A stretch of 64,000 nucleotides of DNA, from positions 434,001 through 498,000 of the forward strand of contig NZ_LMDW01000016.1 of the NCBI RefSeq assembly GCF_001425205.1. The letters are read 5' to 3'. Origin of the DNA: Variovorax sp. Root411. Lineage in GTDB: Bacteria; Pseudomonadota; Gammaproteobacteria; Burkholderiales; Burkholderiaceae_C. Below the pieces are notes generated by a model. The model saw only the letters and a program-made list of their open reading frames with translations. It searched no databases and had not been told where the DNA came from. Of this stretch, positions 16,990 to 25,084 are shown piece after piece. Both the position numbers and the translations under genes were made by a program. Positions within the stretch are counted from its first letter, which is position 1. Every line of letters starts with the position of its first letter.

Positions 16990-17202
16990 CACGCCGACGG
17001 GGTGCCTTGCTCCGCGAATGTCCCCCGCTTCGCTCCTCCTTTATTTCGCTGCGCAAGGCACCCCATCGACGTGATCGTTTTCAGAGCACTGGTTGATCGG
17101 CCGCACACCAGCAGCGTGCCCAAGTGCGCAGGGCATCGGGTGCTTCCCGCAGCGAAATAAAGGAGGAGCGAAGCGGGGGACATTCGCGGAGGGAAGTACC
17201 CG
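16990..17202. repeat. Dispersed 213-bp repeat, copy 1, with 42-bp perfect inverted arms
   Basis: This stretch recurs at 63099-63311 in the same orientation, same length, with about 19 differences (about 91% identity by eye). Its core is a perfect inverted repeat: arm 17010-17051 begins CTCCGCGAATGTCCCCCGCT and arm 17150-17191 is its exact complement, extendable to 44 bp here. The two arms are unchanged in both copies and all differences fall in the loop and flanks. A second, nested inverted repeat flanks the left arm (16987-17010 against 17053-17076, two mismatches). It lies between the alcohol dehydrogenase and vgrG. No protein is supported inside it. Confidence 0.85.
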
Positions 17203-17252
17203 GTGGCCTGAGCACACGCCCCGAGCGCCTCCGAACCACCCCACCCCCTCGC

Positions 17253-17266
17253 GTCATGTATATGAC
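17253..17266. promoter_or_regulatory. Inverted repeat upstream of vgrG
   Basis: GTCAT-GTAT-ATGAC, an AT-rich 14-bp inverted repeat 71 bp before the vgrG ATG, stands out in an otherwise GC-rich gap. It could be an operator or part of the promoter; there is no direct evidence. Confidence 0.35.
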
Positions 17267-17337
17267 ATAAGGAATTTCTAGACTGGCATTCGAAGGCTTC
17301 GCAACCGCAGAAGCCCCAAGGGCCAGGGAAATTCCGA

Positions 17338-19680
17338 ATGCCACGTACCGTCCAGGTTCACACCGTACTCAACGCCGAGCAGCTCAAGTTCCGCGCCATG
17401 CGGGGACGGGAGGGCCTCTCGCAACTCTTCGAGTTCGAGGTGGACATGGTCAGCACCAGCTTCAGCCTCGACCTGAAGCAGTTGCTCGGCACCTCGCTCA
17501 CGCTGGAGCTGGCCGACGAAGGCGCGCCGCGCTTTCTCAATGGCACGGTGGTGCGCTTCGAGCTTGTAGGCCGCGCCAACGAAACCGGCCGCCACTACAT
17601 CTACCGTGCGCTGGTGCAGCCGTGGCTGTGGTACCTCACTCGCACCACCGATTGCCGCATCTTCCAGAACAAGAGCGTGCCCGAGGTGCTCGACGAAGTG
17701 CTGGGCAAGTACGGCTTCCAGTTCAACAAGCGCCTCACGGGCAGCTACCCCGCCATGGAGTACTGCGTGCAGTACCAGGAAAGCGACTTCGCCTTCGTGA
17801 GCCGCCTCATGGAGCACGAGGGCATCGCCTATCACTTCGAGCACGGCAATGGCTCGCACCTGCTGGTGCTGGCCGACGACACCGGCAGCTACAAGCCGCT
17901 GCCCAGCCACGCCAGCATCGCCTACCGGCCGCGCGACCGCGTGCTCAATGCGATGGAACCCTGCATCGACCAGTGGCGCGTGGCCGAGCAGATCACCTCG
18001 GGCCGCGTGATGCTCGACGATTTCGACTTCAAGAAGTCGCGCGCCTCGCTGCAGAGCGTTCAGCAAGACCCGAAAGCCCATGAGCATTCGACCTACGAGG
18101 TCTACGAATGGCTGGGCGGCTACAGCGAGCACCAGCAGGGCGATGCCTACGCCAAGGTCCGCCTGCAGGAGCTGCAGTGCGCGCACGAGCTGGCTTCGGG
18201 CCACACCAACGTCGTCGGCATGGCGCCGGGCTACCTGTTCGAGATGACGCACTGCCCGCGCGAATCGGACAATCGCGAATACCTCGTCACCGAAACCCGC
18301 TACAACCTGCAGGAGCCCGAGTACTCCACGGGCGGCAGCAGCGAATCGGTGTGCGAGTTCGATTTCACCGTGCTGCCCTCCTCCGTGACCTACCGCCCTG
18401 CACGCACCACGCCGCGCCCGCGCACCAATGGCCCGCAGACTGCTACCGTGGTCGGTCCCGAGGAGATCTGGACCGACCGCTTCGGCCGCGTGAAGCTGCA
18501 GTTCCGCTGGGACCGCTACGGTCAGTCGGACGAGAACAGCTCGTGCTGGGTGCGGGTGTCGAGCAACTGGGCCGGCGCCAACTACGGCACCATGCACATG
18601 CCGCGCGTGGGCCAGGAAGTGATCGTCGATTTCATCGGTGGCGAGCCCGACCGCCCCATCATCACCGGCCGCGTCTACAACAGCGACCAGATGCCGCCAT
18701 GGGAGCTGCCCGCCAACGCCACCGCCAGCGGCATCCTCACGCGCTCCAGCGCGGGCGGTGCGGCCAACCAGGCCAACATACTGCGCTTCGAGGACCGCTC
18801 GGGCGCCGAGCAGATCCTGCTGCACGCCGAGCGCAACCTCGACGTGGAGGTGGAAGCCGACGAGACACACACCACCGGCGGCACCCGCACCACCCTCGTC
18901 AAGGGCCACGAGTCGGCCACCTACCAGAGCGGCGAGACGCGTGACATCACCGCAGGCGCCAAGGAAACCATCAGCGGTGGCGACACCCGCAGCGTGACCG
19001 GGGGCGTCACCGAAACAGTGACCGGCGGCGTGACGCAGACCATCTCCGGCGGCAAGACGCGTTCGATCGGCGGCGGGCTGAACGACACCATCACGGGCGG
19101 TGTCAAGCTGGCGATCACCGGCGGCTTCAACGGCACCATCGACGGACAGGAGATCCGCTTCGTGAGCGCGGGCCGCCAGGACACCATCGACACCTCGAAC
19201 ACGGTGCAGGTCAACGGCCCCTCGACCACCACCGTCACCGGCCCCACGGTGCACACCTCGCCGGACGTGACTTTCAACACGACGAACCACATCCACAACA
19301 CGACGCAGCACGTCATCAACACCAACGTCTACAAAACGACGTCGAACACCTACAACAACCTGACGAACAACTACACCAACAACTCCGTCAGCTATACCAA
19401 CAACTACGCCAAGAGCAGCGACTGGCGGCTGGCGCGTTCGGGCGGCGTGGGCTTTCGCTTCGGTGCCGTGGGCGCCTCGCTGGACTTCTGGGGCGTGCGG
19501 CAACAGTTCTACGGCATCAATTCGCAGTACGCCGTGCTCAAGGTGGACTTCCTCACCTTCAAGATCGCGAACAAGGGCATCGACATCACCAAGGAAGCCA
19601 TACAGGTCGGCAGCGCCGCGCTGCGCTTCCTGACAGACGGCCTCGCAACCTATGCGCAGGCCATGCACATCGTCATGTGA
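17338..19680 (+). CDS. vgrG: Type VI secretion spike protein VgrG (TssI)
   Basis: The product is 780 residues. The gp27-like part occupies about residues 1-370 (QLKFRAMRGREGLSQLFEFE; YCVQYQESDFAFVSRLMEHE, then GIAYHFEH) and the gp5-like OB-fold follows (VVGPEEIWTDRFGRVKLQF; WVRVSSNWAGANYG; GQEVIVDFIGGEPDRP; RPIITGRVYN). Residues about 520-605 are tandem TGG/SGG-type repeats that continue the beta-helix needle. The last 150 residues are Asn/Thr-rich, then a hydrophobic tail with no recognised toxin domain. VgrG trimers form the spike on the Hcp tube and carry effectors. The five following genes are its likely cargo-loading module. Confidence 0.93.
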   Translation: MPRTVQVHTVLNAEQLKFRAMRGREGLSQLFEFEVDMVSTSFSLDLKQLLGTSLTLELADEGAPRFLNGTVVRFELVGRANETGRHYIYRALVQPWLWYLTRTTDCRIFQNKSVPEVLDEVLGKYGFQFNKRLTGSYPAMEYCVQYQESDFAFVSRLMEHEGIAYHFEHGNGSHLLVLADDTGSYKPLPSHASIAYRPRDRVLNAMEPCIDQWRVAEQITSGRVMLDDFDFKKSRASLQSVQQDPKAHEHSTYEVYEWLGGYSEHQQGDAYAKVRLQELQCAHELASGHTNVVGMAPGYLFEMTHCPRESDNREYLVTETRYNLQEPEYSTGGSSESVCEFDFTVLPSSVTYRPARTTPRPRTNGPQTATVVGPEEIWTDRFGRVKLQFRWDRYGQSDENSSCWVRVSSNWAGANYGTMHMPRVGQEVIVDFIGGEPDRPIITGRVYNSDQMPPWELPANATASGILTRSSAGGAANQANILRFEDRSGAEQILLHAERNLDVEVEADETHTTGGTRTTLVKGHESATYQSGETRDITAGAKETISGGDTRSVTGGVTETVTGGVTQTISGGKTRSIGGGLNDTITGGVKLAITGGFNGTIDGQEIRFVSAGRQDTIDTSNTVQVNGPSTTTVTGPTVHTSPDVTFNTTNHIHNTTQHVINTNVYKTTSNTYNNLTNNYTNNSVSYTNNYAKSSDWRLARSGGVGFRFGAVGASLDFWGVRQQFYGINSQYAVLKVDFLTFKIANKGIDITKEAIQVGSAALRFLTDGLATYAQAMHIVM

Positions 19681-19688
19681 AGGACACG

Positions 19689-20126
19689 ATGCCTGTCTGG
19701 GAAACGCTTCTCTGGGTTGTCTTCGCCGTCGTCATGACGGCCGTCGTCGTGTTCTCGATCGGCGCGGTGGGCTACATGCGCCGCGAGAGCCGGCTGTATT
19801 CCGCTGAACAGAAGCTGTGGTTGTCGCTCGCGCAAACGGGCCAGCCGGTCGACGGCGTGCTTCGCAGCCTGCGCATGCACCCGGGAAACATGACCCGCGG
19901 CGGCTCGCGCGGGCAGACCGTGTGCGCCGTGGTGCTCGAGGTGGACTACGCCGACACCGCCGGCACGCTGCACACGGCGTCGATCCGCACATTCGTCGAA
20001 GACGCGCTGGTGCCCCGGTTCCAGGAACCGCTGAAGATCGTTCATCTGCGCTACGACCCGCGAAACGCCGCCTCGGTCGCGATCGACCGCGAGCGCACGC
20101 CGCTGGAGATCCCGCGTGTGTCCTGA
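19689..20126 (+). CDS. Small membrane protein of the VgrG module (DUF3592-like)
   Basis: The ATG at 19689 follows AAGGA closely and gives 145 residues; a GTG at 19677 overlapping the vgrG stop would add four. One N-terminal membrane helix (LLWVVFAVVMTAVVVFSIGA) is followed by a soluble beta-rich domain (VDGVLRSLRMHPGN; VVLEVDYADTAGTLHTASIR; VHLRYDPRNAASVAID), a layout like DUF3592 proteins. Function is unknown. Position immediately after vgrG raises the possibilities of an immunity or envelope-anchored accessory protein; neither is supported by sequence alone. Confidence 0.65.
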   Translation: MPVWETLLWVVFAVVMTAVVVFSIGAVGYMRRESRLYSAEQKLWLSLAQTGQPVDGVLRSLRMHPGNMTRGGSRGQTVCAVVLEVDYADTAGTLHTASIRTFVEDALVPRFQEPLKIVHLRYDPRNAASVAIDRERTPLEIPRVS

Positions 20127-20150
20127 GCGGATGTCGCGGGTGCGCCGCCG

Positions 20151-22796
20151 ATGAAGACCGTCAAGCCGTTGCGGCTGAGCGTCACCACGCGGCCGTTCCT
20201 GCGCGGCGGCGAGCAGCGCATGGCCGTGACAACGCTGTGCATGGCGTCGATGGGCGAGCAGCCCGTGCTGACGCCCGAACCCGAGTTCTGGAAAGCGCTG
20301 TCCGACGAACTCGGTCCGGCCACCGCCATCGACCTGGGCCTGCCGAAGATCCGCGCCGAGGTGCTTGCCACCGGTTTCGCCTACACCGCGCACCAGGCGG
20401 AAAAGACGATGTGCGCCGCGCGGCTGCAACTCGGCGGCCTCTCCAAGGACCTGGCCGTCTTTGGCGACCGCTTCTGGATCGGCGGCCGCGCCACGCAGCC
20501 GCAGCCCTTCGAGGCCATGCGCGTGGATTGGACGCGCGCCTATGGCGGCCCCGCCTTCGCGGACAACCCGCTGGGCCGCGGCCACGGCCACGGCCTCGAA
20601 CAGATCGCCGGCCGCGAGGTGCAGCGCCTGCCCAACATCGAAGACCCCTCGCACCGCGTGCACCGGCCCGGCGACCAGCCCGAACCTGCCGGCTTTGGCC
20701 CGCTCGACATCGCCTGGCCCCGGCGCATGCGCCTGATCGGCAGGCAGTACGACGAGCACTGGCGCGCCCACCTGTTTCCGGGTTTTGCCGAGGACATGGA
20801 CTGGCAGCTCTTCAATGCCGCGCCGCCCGACCAGCGCCTGGCCGGCGCCGTGGAGATCGCTCCGGGCACCCCCTATGCGGTGTGGAACATGCACCCCGGC
20901 GTGCCGATCCAGCGAGGCCGACTGCCCAGCTGGCGCGCCCTCGCCTTCATCGCGCGGCGCCGGTCGCCGGGGCAAATCGAGAACATCGCGCAGCGGCTGA
21001 CCACCGCGTGGTTCTTCCCGCACCTGGAGCGCGTGGCGCTGGTCTTCCACGGCGAGACCCTCATCGAGGAGGACGATGCCAGCGACGTTACCCACGTGAT
21101 GCCCGCGCTTGAAACGATCGACGCACCACGCGGCCTCGCGCACTACGAGACCGTGCTGCGCCAGCGCTGCGACCCGGGAAAGGGCGCGCTCTACATGTTC
21201 CGGGACGATGAACTGGTGCCGCCGGAGGCCATCGGTCCATGGCTCGAACAGCCCGAAACCACCGAATCCGCGCTGGTGCGCAACATGCGCGAACGCGGCC
21301 GGCAAGCCCGCGACGAACTCAAGCAGATGGCGCTCGACGCCGGGCACAAGGCGCGCCGTTTCAGGGAGCGCGCTCTTCCCGCGCCCTTCCAGCGCATGCC
21401 TACCTTGCACGAGCTGCCCGCGTTCGTCGAGCAGGCAGATGCCTACGCCCGCGCGCAGCGCGCACAAGGCGCCGTCGAGCGCGAACGCCTCCAGCGTGAA
21501 GCCGACGCCAACGCCAGCGAGTCGAGGAAGGTCGGCTTCGACACCGGCAAGCTGGTGCGCGAGCATGACCGTACCGAGATCAAGGGCCCGCCGCGCGTGG
21601 ACGGCGCGTCGGTGCTGCGCGGCTTCTCGGACATCGCGGCGGCCACGGGCACCGAGCCCATGCCACCGGACCAGGTGGAATCGATGCGAAAAATGACAGA
21701 GGCGGGCGAGCGCGGCCTGCTCGCGCTGTACCGCGGCACCGCCCAGCACCAGGCCCCCGTCGATCCCCTGCCCGCCGAGCGTCTTGCGGCACTGCGTGCC
21801 CAGGTGGCGGCGGTGCTCGCAGGCAGTCGCGATTTCACCGACATGGACCTCACCGGGGCCGACCTCTCAGGCCTGGACCTGCGCGGCGCATGCTTTCGCC
21901 GCGCACTGCTGGAAAGCGCCGACCTGCGCGGCGTGCGATGCGACAGCGCCGATTTCAGCCAGGCCGTGCTGGTGCGCGCGCAACTCTCGGGCGCCCGGTT
22001 TCATGGCGCGGTGCTGCGCGACACGAACCTCGGAGGCATCGCCTGTGAACAGGCCGACTTCTCGCGCGCCGATCTCGAAGGCGCGAAGCTGGACAAGGTG
22101 ACGCTTGCGGGCTGCAGCTTCGAGGGCGCGCGCCTGCACCATCTGCACCTGATCGATTCGCGGCTGCGCGGCTGCAATTTCGACAACGCGGACATTGCCT
22201 ACGCCGGCTTCCTTTCCGACGTGACCGTCGAAGACTGCAGCTTTCGGCGCGCCCGCCTCTACAAGGCCGCCTTCCTGTCGTGCCGCGTGGCGCGGCTCGA
22301 CTTCACCGGCGCCACGCTCGAAGCCTGCGCGTGGACCCACACGCCGTGCGACGAGGGCATGGTGTTCGCGGCGGCCCTGCTGCGCACCACCTGCTTTGCT
22401 GGCAGCACCAGCCTGCGGGGCGCCAGCTTCGAGGCGGCCACGCTGGTGCAGTGCAGCCTGCGCGCGATGGGCATGGAAGATGCGCGGCTGGCCCGCGCCA
22501 CTCTCGACACCTGCGACTTTTCTTCCTGCAACCTGAGCGGCGCCGACCTCGCCGAAGTGCAGGCGCCCGACAGCCTCTTCATTCGCGCCAACCTGAGCCG
22601 GGCGTCGCTGCGGGGCGCCAACCTGATGACCGCCAACTTCAACAAGGCCCTGCTGCCTTCCGCGGACCTGTGCGTGGCCAACCTGTTTCGCGCCGACATG
22701 TCGCAGATCCGCATCGACGGCACCACCGCCACCCAGGGCGCCTACATCGAGCAGACCAAGACCGTGCCGGCCTTGCGCGCGACGCCGATCCGATGA
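20151..22796 (+). CDS. DUF2169 - pentapeptide-repeat fusion, T6SS accessory protein
   Basis: The product is 881 residues. The first 300 or so residues match the DUF2169 family found beside VgrG/PAAR genes (KPLRLSVTTRPFLRGGEQRM; DWTRAYGGPAFADNPLGRGH; DWQLFNAAPPDQRL). Residues about 380-470 are helical and charged. From about residue 560 to 860 there is a pentapeptide-repeat array (ADLSGLDLRGACFRRALLES), which folds as a quadrilateral beta-helix. DUF2169 proteins are associated with effector loading onto the T6SS tip; the fused beta-helix could act as a scaffold. The stop overlaps the next pentapeptide gene (ATGA). Confidence 0.85.
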   Translation: MKTVKPLRLSVTTRPFLRGGEQRMAVTTLCMASMGEQPVLTPEPEFWKALSDELGPATAIDLGLPKIRAEVLATGFAYTAHQAEKTMCAARLQLGGLSKDLAVFGDRFWIGGRATQPQPFEAMRVDWTRAYGGPAFADNPLGRGHGHGLEQIAGREVQRLPNIEDPSHRVHRPGDQPEPAGFGPLDIAWPRRMRLIGRQYDEHWRAHLFPGFAEDMDWQLFNAAPPDQRLAGAVEIAPGTPYAVWNMHPGVPIQRGRLPSWRALAFIARRRSPGQIENIAQRLTTAWFFPHLERVALVFHGETLIEEDDASDVTHVMPALETIDAPRGLAHYETVLRQRCDPGKGALYMFRDDELVPPEAIGPWLEQPETTESALVRNMRERGRQARDELKQMALDAGHKARRFRERALPAPFQRMPTLHELPAFVEQADAYARAQRAQGAVERERLQREADANASESRKVGFDTGKLVREHDRTEIKGPPRVDGASVLRGFSDIAAATGTEPMPPDQVESMRKMTEAGERGLLALYRGTAQHQAPVDPLPAERLAALRAQVAAVLAGSRDFTDMDLTGADLSGLDLRGACFRRALLESADLRGVRCDSADFSQAVLVRAQLSGARFHGAVLRDTNLGGIACEQADFSRADLEGAKLDKVTLAGCSFEGARLHHLHLIDSRLRGCNFDNADIAYAGFLSDVTVEDCSFRRARLYKAAFLSCRVARLDFTGATLEACAWTHTPCDEGMVFAAALLRTTCFAGSTSLRGASFEAATLVQCSLRAMGMEDARLARATLDTCDFSSCNLSGADLAEVQAPDSLFIRANLSRASLRGANLMTANFNKALLPSADLCVANLFRADMSQIRIDGTTATQGAYIEQTKTVPALRATPIR

Positions 22797-23911
22797 GCCC
22801 GCAGGAGCTGGTGCTTCACATCCGCAACGGCAAGCGCATGGAAGGAGAGGATTTCACCGGCATGCCGCTCGATGGCCTCGATCTTTCGGGTGGCATGTTC
22901 AGCGAATGCCGCTTCACGCAGGCCTCGCTCGCCGGCAGCCGGCTGGACGACTCGGTGTTCGAGCGCTGCACCTTCGATGATGCGACGCTGGCGTCGGGGC
23001 GGCTGGATGGCGTGTCGCTCCTGCGCTGCAGCCTGCGCGGGGTGGATGCGACCGCCAGCCATTGGCCGCGCACCGTCGTGGCCGAGTCCGACCTGCGCGA
23101 TGCGCGCTGCGCCGACGCACAGCTGGCCGAAACGGTCTTCTACGGCTGCGAGCTGCACGGCGCCAGCTTCGAGCGCGCCACACTCACCAAGGCGATCTTC
23201 AACGACAGCCGCATGGGCAACGCGGACCTGCGCGATGCCTCGCTCACGAGCGCAGTGTTCTTCCGCAGCGACCTGCGCGAGGTCGCGTTCCAGGCCGCAC
23301 GCTTCCACAACGCCGTGTTTTCCGAGGCCGACCTGCGGGGCCAGTCGTTCGCGGGGCAGGCCTTCGCTATGTGCCAGTTCACGGACGCGCACATGTCCGG
23401 CTGCGTGTTCGAGGACGCTCAGCTCGCGCAATGCAACTTCAAGGGCGCCAGGCTCGACGGCGCGCGCATGGCCCGCGTGCAAGCGCCGCAAACTTTGTTC
23501 ATCGAGGCAGACCTGCGCGGCGCCGATTTCCGTGGCGCGGCGCTCGACCAGTCGCTCTGGGTCGACGCCTGGCTCGCGGGAGCCGACTTCTCCGGCGCGA
23601 GCCTGGAACAAGGCGTCTTCCACCGCGCCCGCTGCGAGAACGCGAGCTTCGAGCGCAGCCGGCTCGTCTACGCCGATTTCTCCTGCGCGGACCTGCGCGG
23701 CGCGAACTTCGAGAAGGCCCGCTTCGAGCGCACCCAGCTGCACCGGGCCGAGCTGGCCGGTTCGCGCTGGAGCGACCGCATCGGTGTGCTCGACAACGAC
23801 CCCCACCTGTACGAGGCCGAGCGCATCGCCCGCCAGCGCCCGGCCCGCGCCATCCGCCTCGACCGCGATGCCGAGGGCCGCCTCCCCATCGACGCAAAGG
23901 ACATCGCATGA
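22793..23911 (+). CDS. Pentapeptide-repeat protein of the VgrG module
   Basis: The product is 372 residues, almost entirely pentapeptide repeats of A(D/N)LxG or xFxx type (MFSECRFTQASLAGSRLDDS through ANFEKARFERTQLHRAELAG), about residues 25-330, with a short charged C-terminal tail. It starts at the ATGA overlap with the DUF2169 fusion and ends at an ATGA overlap with the DUF3540 gene, so the three are tightly coupled. It resembles the C-terminal half of the upstream protein and probably arose by duplication of that part. A right-handed quadrilateral beta-helix is the expected fold. Biochemical role unknown. Confidence 0.85.
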   Translation: MSPQELVLHIRNGKRMEGEDFTGMPLDGLDLSGGMFSECRFTQASLAGSRLDDSVFERCTFDDATLASGRLDGVSLLRCSLRGVDATASHWPRTVVAESDLRDARCADAQLAETVFYGCELHGASFERATLTKAIFNDSRMGNADLRDASLTSAVFFRSDLREVAFQAARFHNAVFSEADLRGQSFAGQAFAMCQFTDAHMSGCVFEDAQLAQCNFKGARLDGARMARVQAPQTLFIEADLRGADFRGAALDQSLWVDAWLAGADFSGASLEQGVFHRARCENASFERSRLVYADFSCADLRGANFEKARFERTQLHRAELAGSRWSDRIGVLDNDPHLYEAERIARQRPARAIRLDRDAEGRLPIDAKDIA

Positions 23912-24654
23912 CGATGAACGCACGAACCTCTTATTCCACCGCCCCCCCTGCAGACGTCCACGGCGAAAGCGAACTCGCCCCCCTGCTGCACAAGGCGCCG
24001 CCCGTCAGGCGGCAGGCCGCCGCGCCGCCCCCGGGCATTTGCATGGCGAAGGTGGTGGCCAGCCATTCGGACGACAACCACGACGTGGTTCCGGCCGGAG
24101 AGACCCGGTCGCGCCCCTGCCGCCGCGCCGCCAGCTGCCTGCTGGTGCCCGCGCCGGGCGACACCGTCATGGTCGCCGGCCCTGACGAAGACGAGCTCTA
24201 CCTGATCGCCGTCGTCGCACAGGCCGACCAAGGCCACGCGGTGCTCGCGGTGAACGGTGACCTGACCCTGGCGTCGAAGCACGGCAGCATTGCGGTGCGC
24301 AGCGCCGGCGCACTCGACCTGCAGTCGGACACCGCTGTCGCCACCCGCGCACCCGAATGGAACCTCACGGCCGGGCGCGGCCTGTGCAAGGTCTCGGAGC
24401 TCGACTACCAGGGCGCCGAGGTGCGCTTCAGCGTGCTGGTCTCGCGCTTCGTGGGCCGCGCGTGCGAGGTGGTGCTCGACCGCCTTCACCTGCTCACCCG
24501 GTCGAGCTTCCGCCTGACCGAGGAAGTCGAACAGGTGCGCGCTGGCCAGATCGATATCCAGTCGTCGAGCACCCTGCGCCTGCATGCGAAGAACACGCTC
24601 GTCACCAGCAAGGAGCTGGTCAAGCTCGACGCCGAACAGATCCACATGGGCTGA
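23908..24654 (+). CDS. DUF3540 protein, T6SS module
   Basis: The product is 248 residues from the ATG at 23908, overlapping the preceding stop. After a Pro/Ala-rich disordered lead of about 40 residues it has a beta-rich body (LVPAPGDTVMVAGPDEDELY; NGDLTLASKHGSIAVRSAGA) and ends with repeats reminiscent of VgrG needle strands (IDIQSSSTLRLHAKNTLVTS, then KELVKLDAEQIHMG), as DUF3540 proteins do. It may be a spike-associated adaptor. Function is not established in any way visible here; assignment rests on the family pattern and the neighbours. Confidence 0.75.
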   Translation: MTMNARTSYSTAPPADVHGESELAPLLHKAPPVRRQAAAPPPGICMAKVVASHSDDNHDVVPAGETRSRPCRRAASCLLVPAPGDTVMVAGPDEDELYLIAVVAQADQGHAVLAVNGDLTLASKHGSIAVRSAGALDLQSDTAVATRAPEWNLTAGRGLCKVSELDYQGAEVRFSVLVSRFVGRACEVVLDRLHLLTRSSFRLTEEVEQVRAGQIDIQSSSTLRLHAKNTLVTSKELVKLDAEQIHMG

Positions 24655-24678
24655 TGCCCGAAAAAGGAGCCTCCCGCC

Positions 24679-25065
24679 ATGTTTGCCAACTCCCAGATGA
24701 TGGGCATGGACCTCGCCTTTCCCGATGTCTGCAAGACACCGCCGGCCGTGCCCATTCCTTACCCCAACTTCGCGCTGGGACCGACTGCCATTCCCAATGC
24801 CTGGAACATCCTCTACGGCGGCACGCCGGCGCACAACCTTGCCACGACCACACCGATCACCAACGGCGACAACGCGGGCGTGATGATGGGCGTGGTGTCG
24901 CAGACCGTGATGGGTCCTTCACGGCACATCACGGGCGCGTTCACCGTGCTGCTGAAGGGCTCGCCCTGCACGCGCATGACGAGCCTGTCGGTACAGAACC
25001 GCAGCAACATCGTCGGGATGCGGATCGTGCCGAGCCAGTGCAAGGTGCTGGTGCTGGCGGCTTGA
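24679..25065 (+). CDS. PAAR-like (DUF4150) tip protein of the type VI spike
   Basis: The product is 128 residues, preceded by AAAGGAG. The body matches DUF4150, a PAAR-like fold: PDVCKTPPAVPIPYPNFALG near the N-terminus, then the repeats TPAHNLATTTPITNGDNAGV and SRHITGAFTVLLKGSPCTRM, then TSLSVQN. Such proteins cap the VgrG trimer and can carry C-terminal toxin domains; here there is no room for one, so this is a bare tip. It is the last gene of the module, followed by a hairpin and a convergent Bug gene. Confidence 0.88.
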   Translation: MFANSQMMGMDLAFPDVCKTPPAVPIPYPNFALGPTAIPNAWNILYGGTPAHNLATTTPITNGDNAGVMMGVVSQTVMGPSRHITGAFTVLLKGSPCTRMTSLSVQNRSNIVGMRIVPSQCKVLVLAA

Positions 25066-25084
25066 GGCCCGGGCCTCCGGGCCT
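25065..25084. terminator. Hairpin between convergent genes
   Basis: AGGCCCG/CGGGCCT (7-bp stem, 6-base loop) spans the stop of the DUF4150 gene and the stop of the Bug gene. No T-run is present on either strand, so its terminator role is uncertain. Confidence 0.4.

Noticed and set aside
16989..17344. Small open frames inside the 213-bp repeat (similar peptides in copies 1 and 2)
   Set aside because: They exist because the arms are GC-rich inverted repeats; different frames in both strands give the same kind of peptide, with no ribosome sites or domain.
17278..19668. 796-aa frame antisense to vgrG
   Set aside because: It is the mirror of VgrG, whose identity is certain, and no domain is recognisable.
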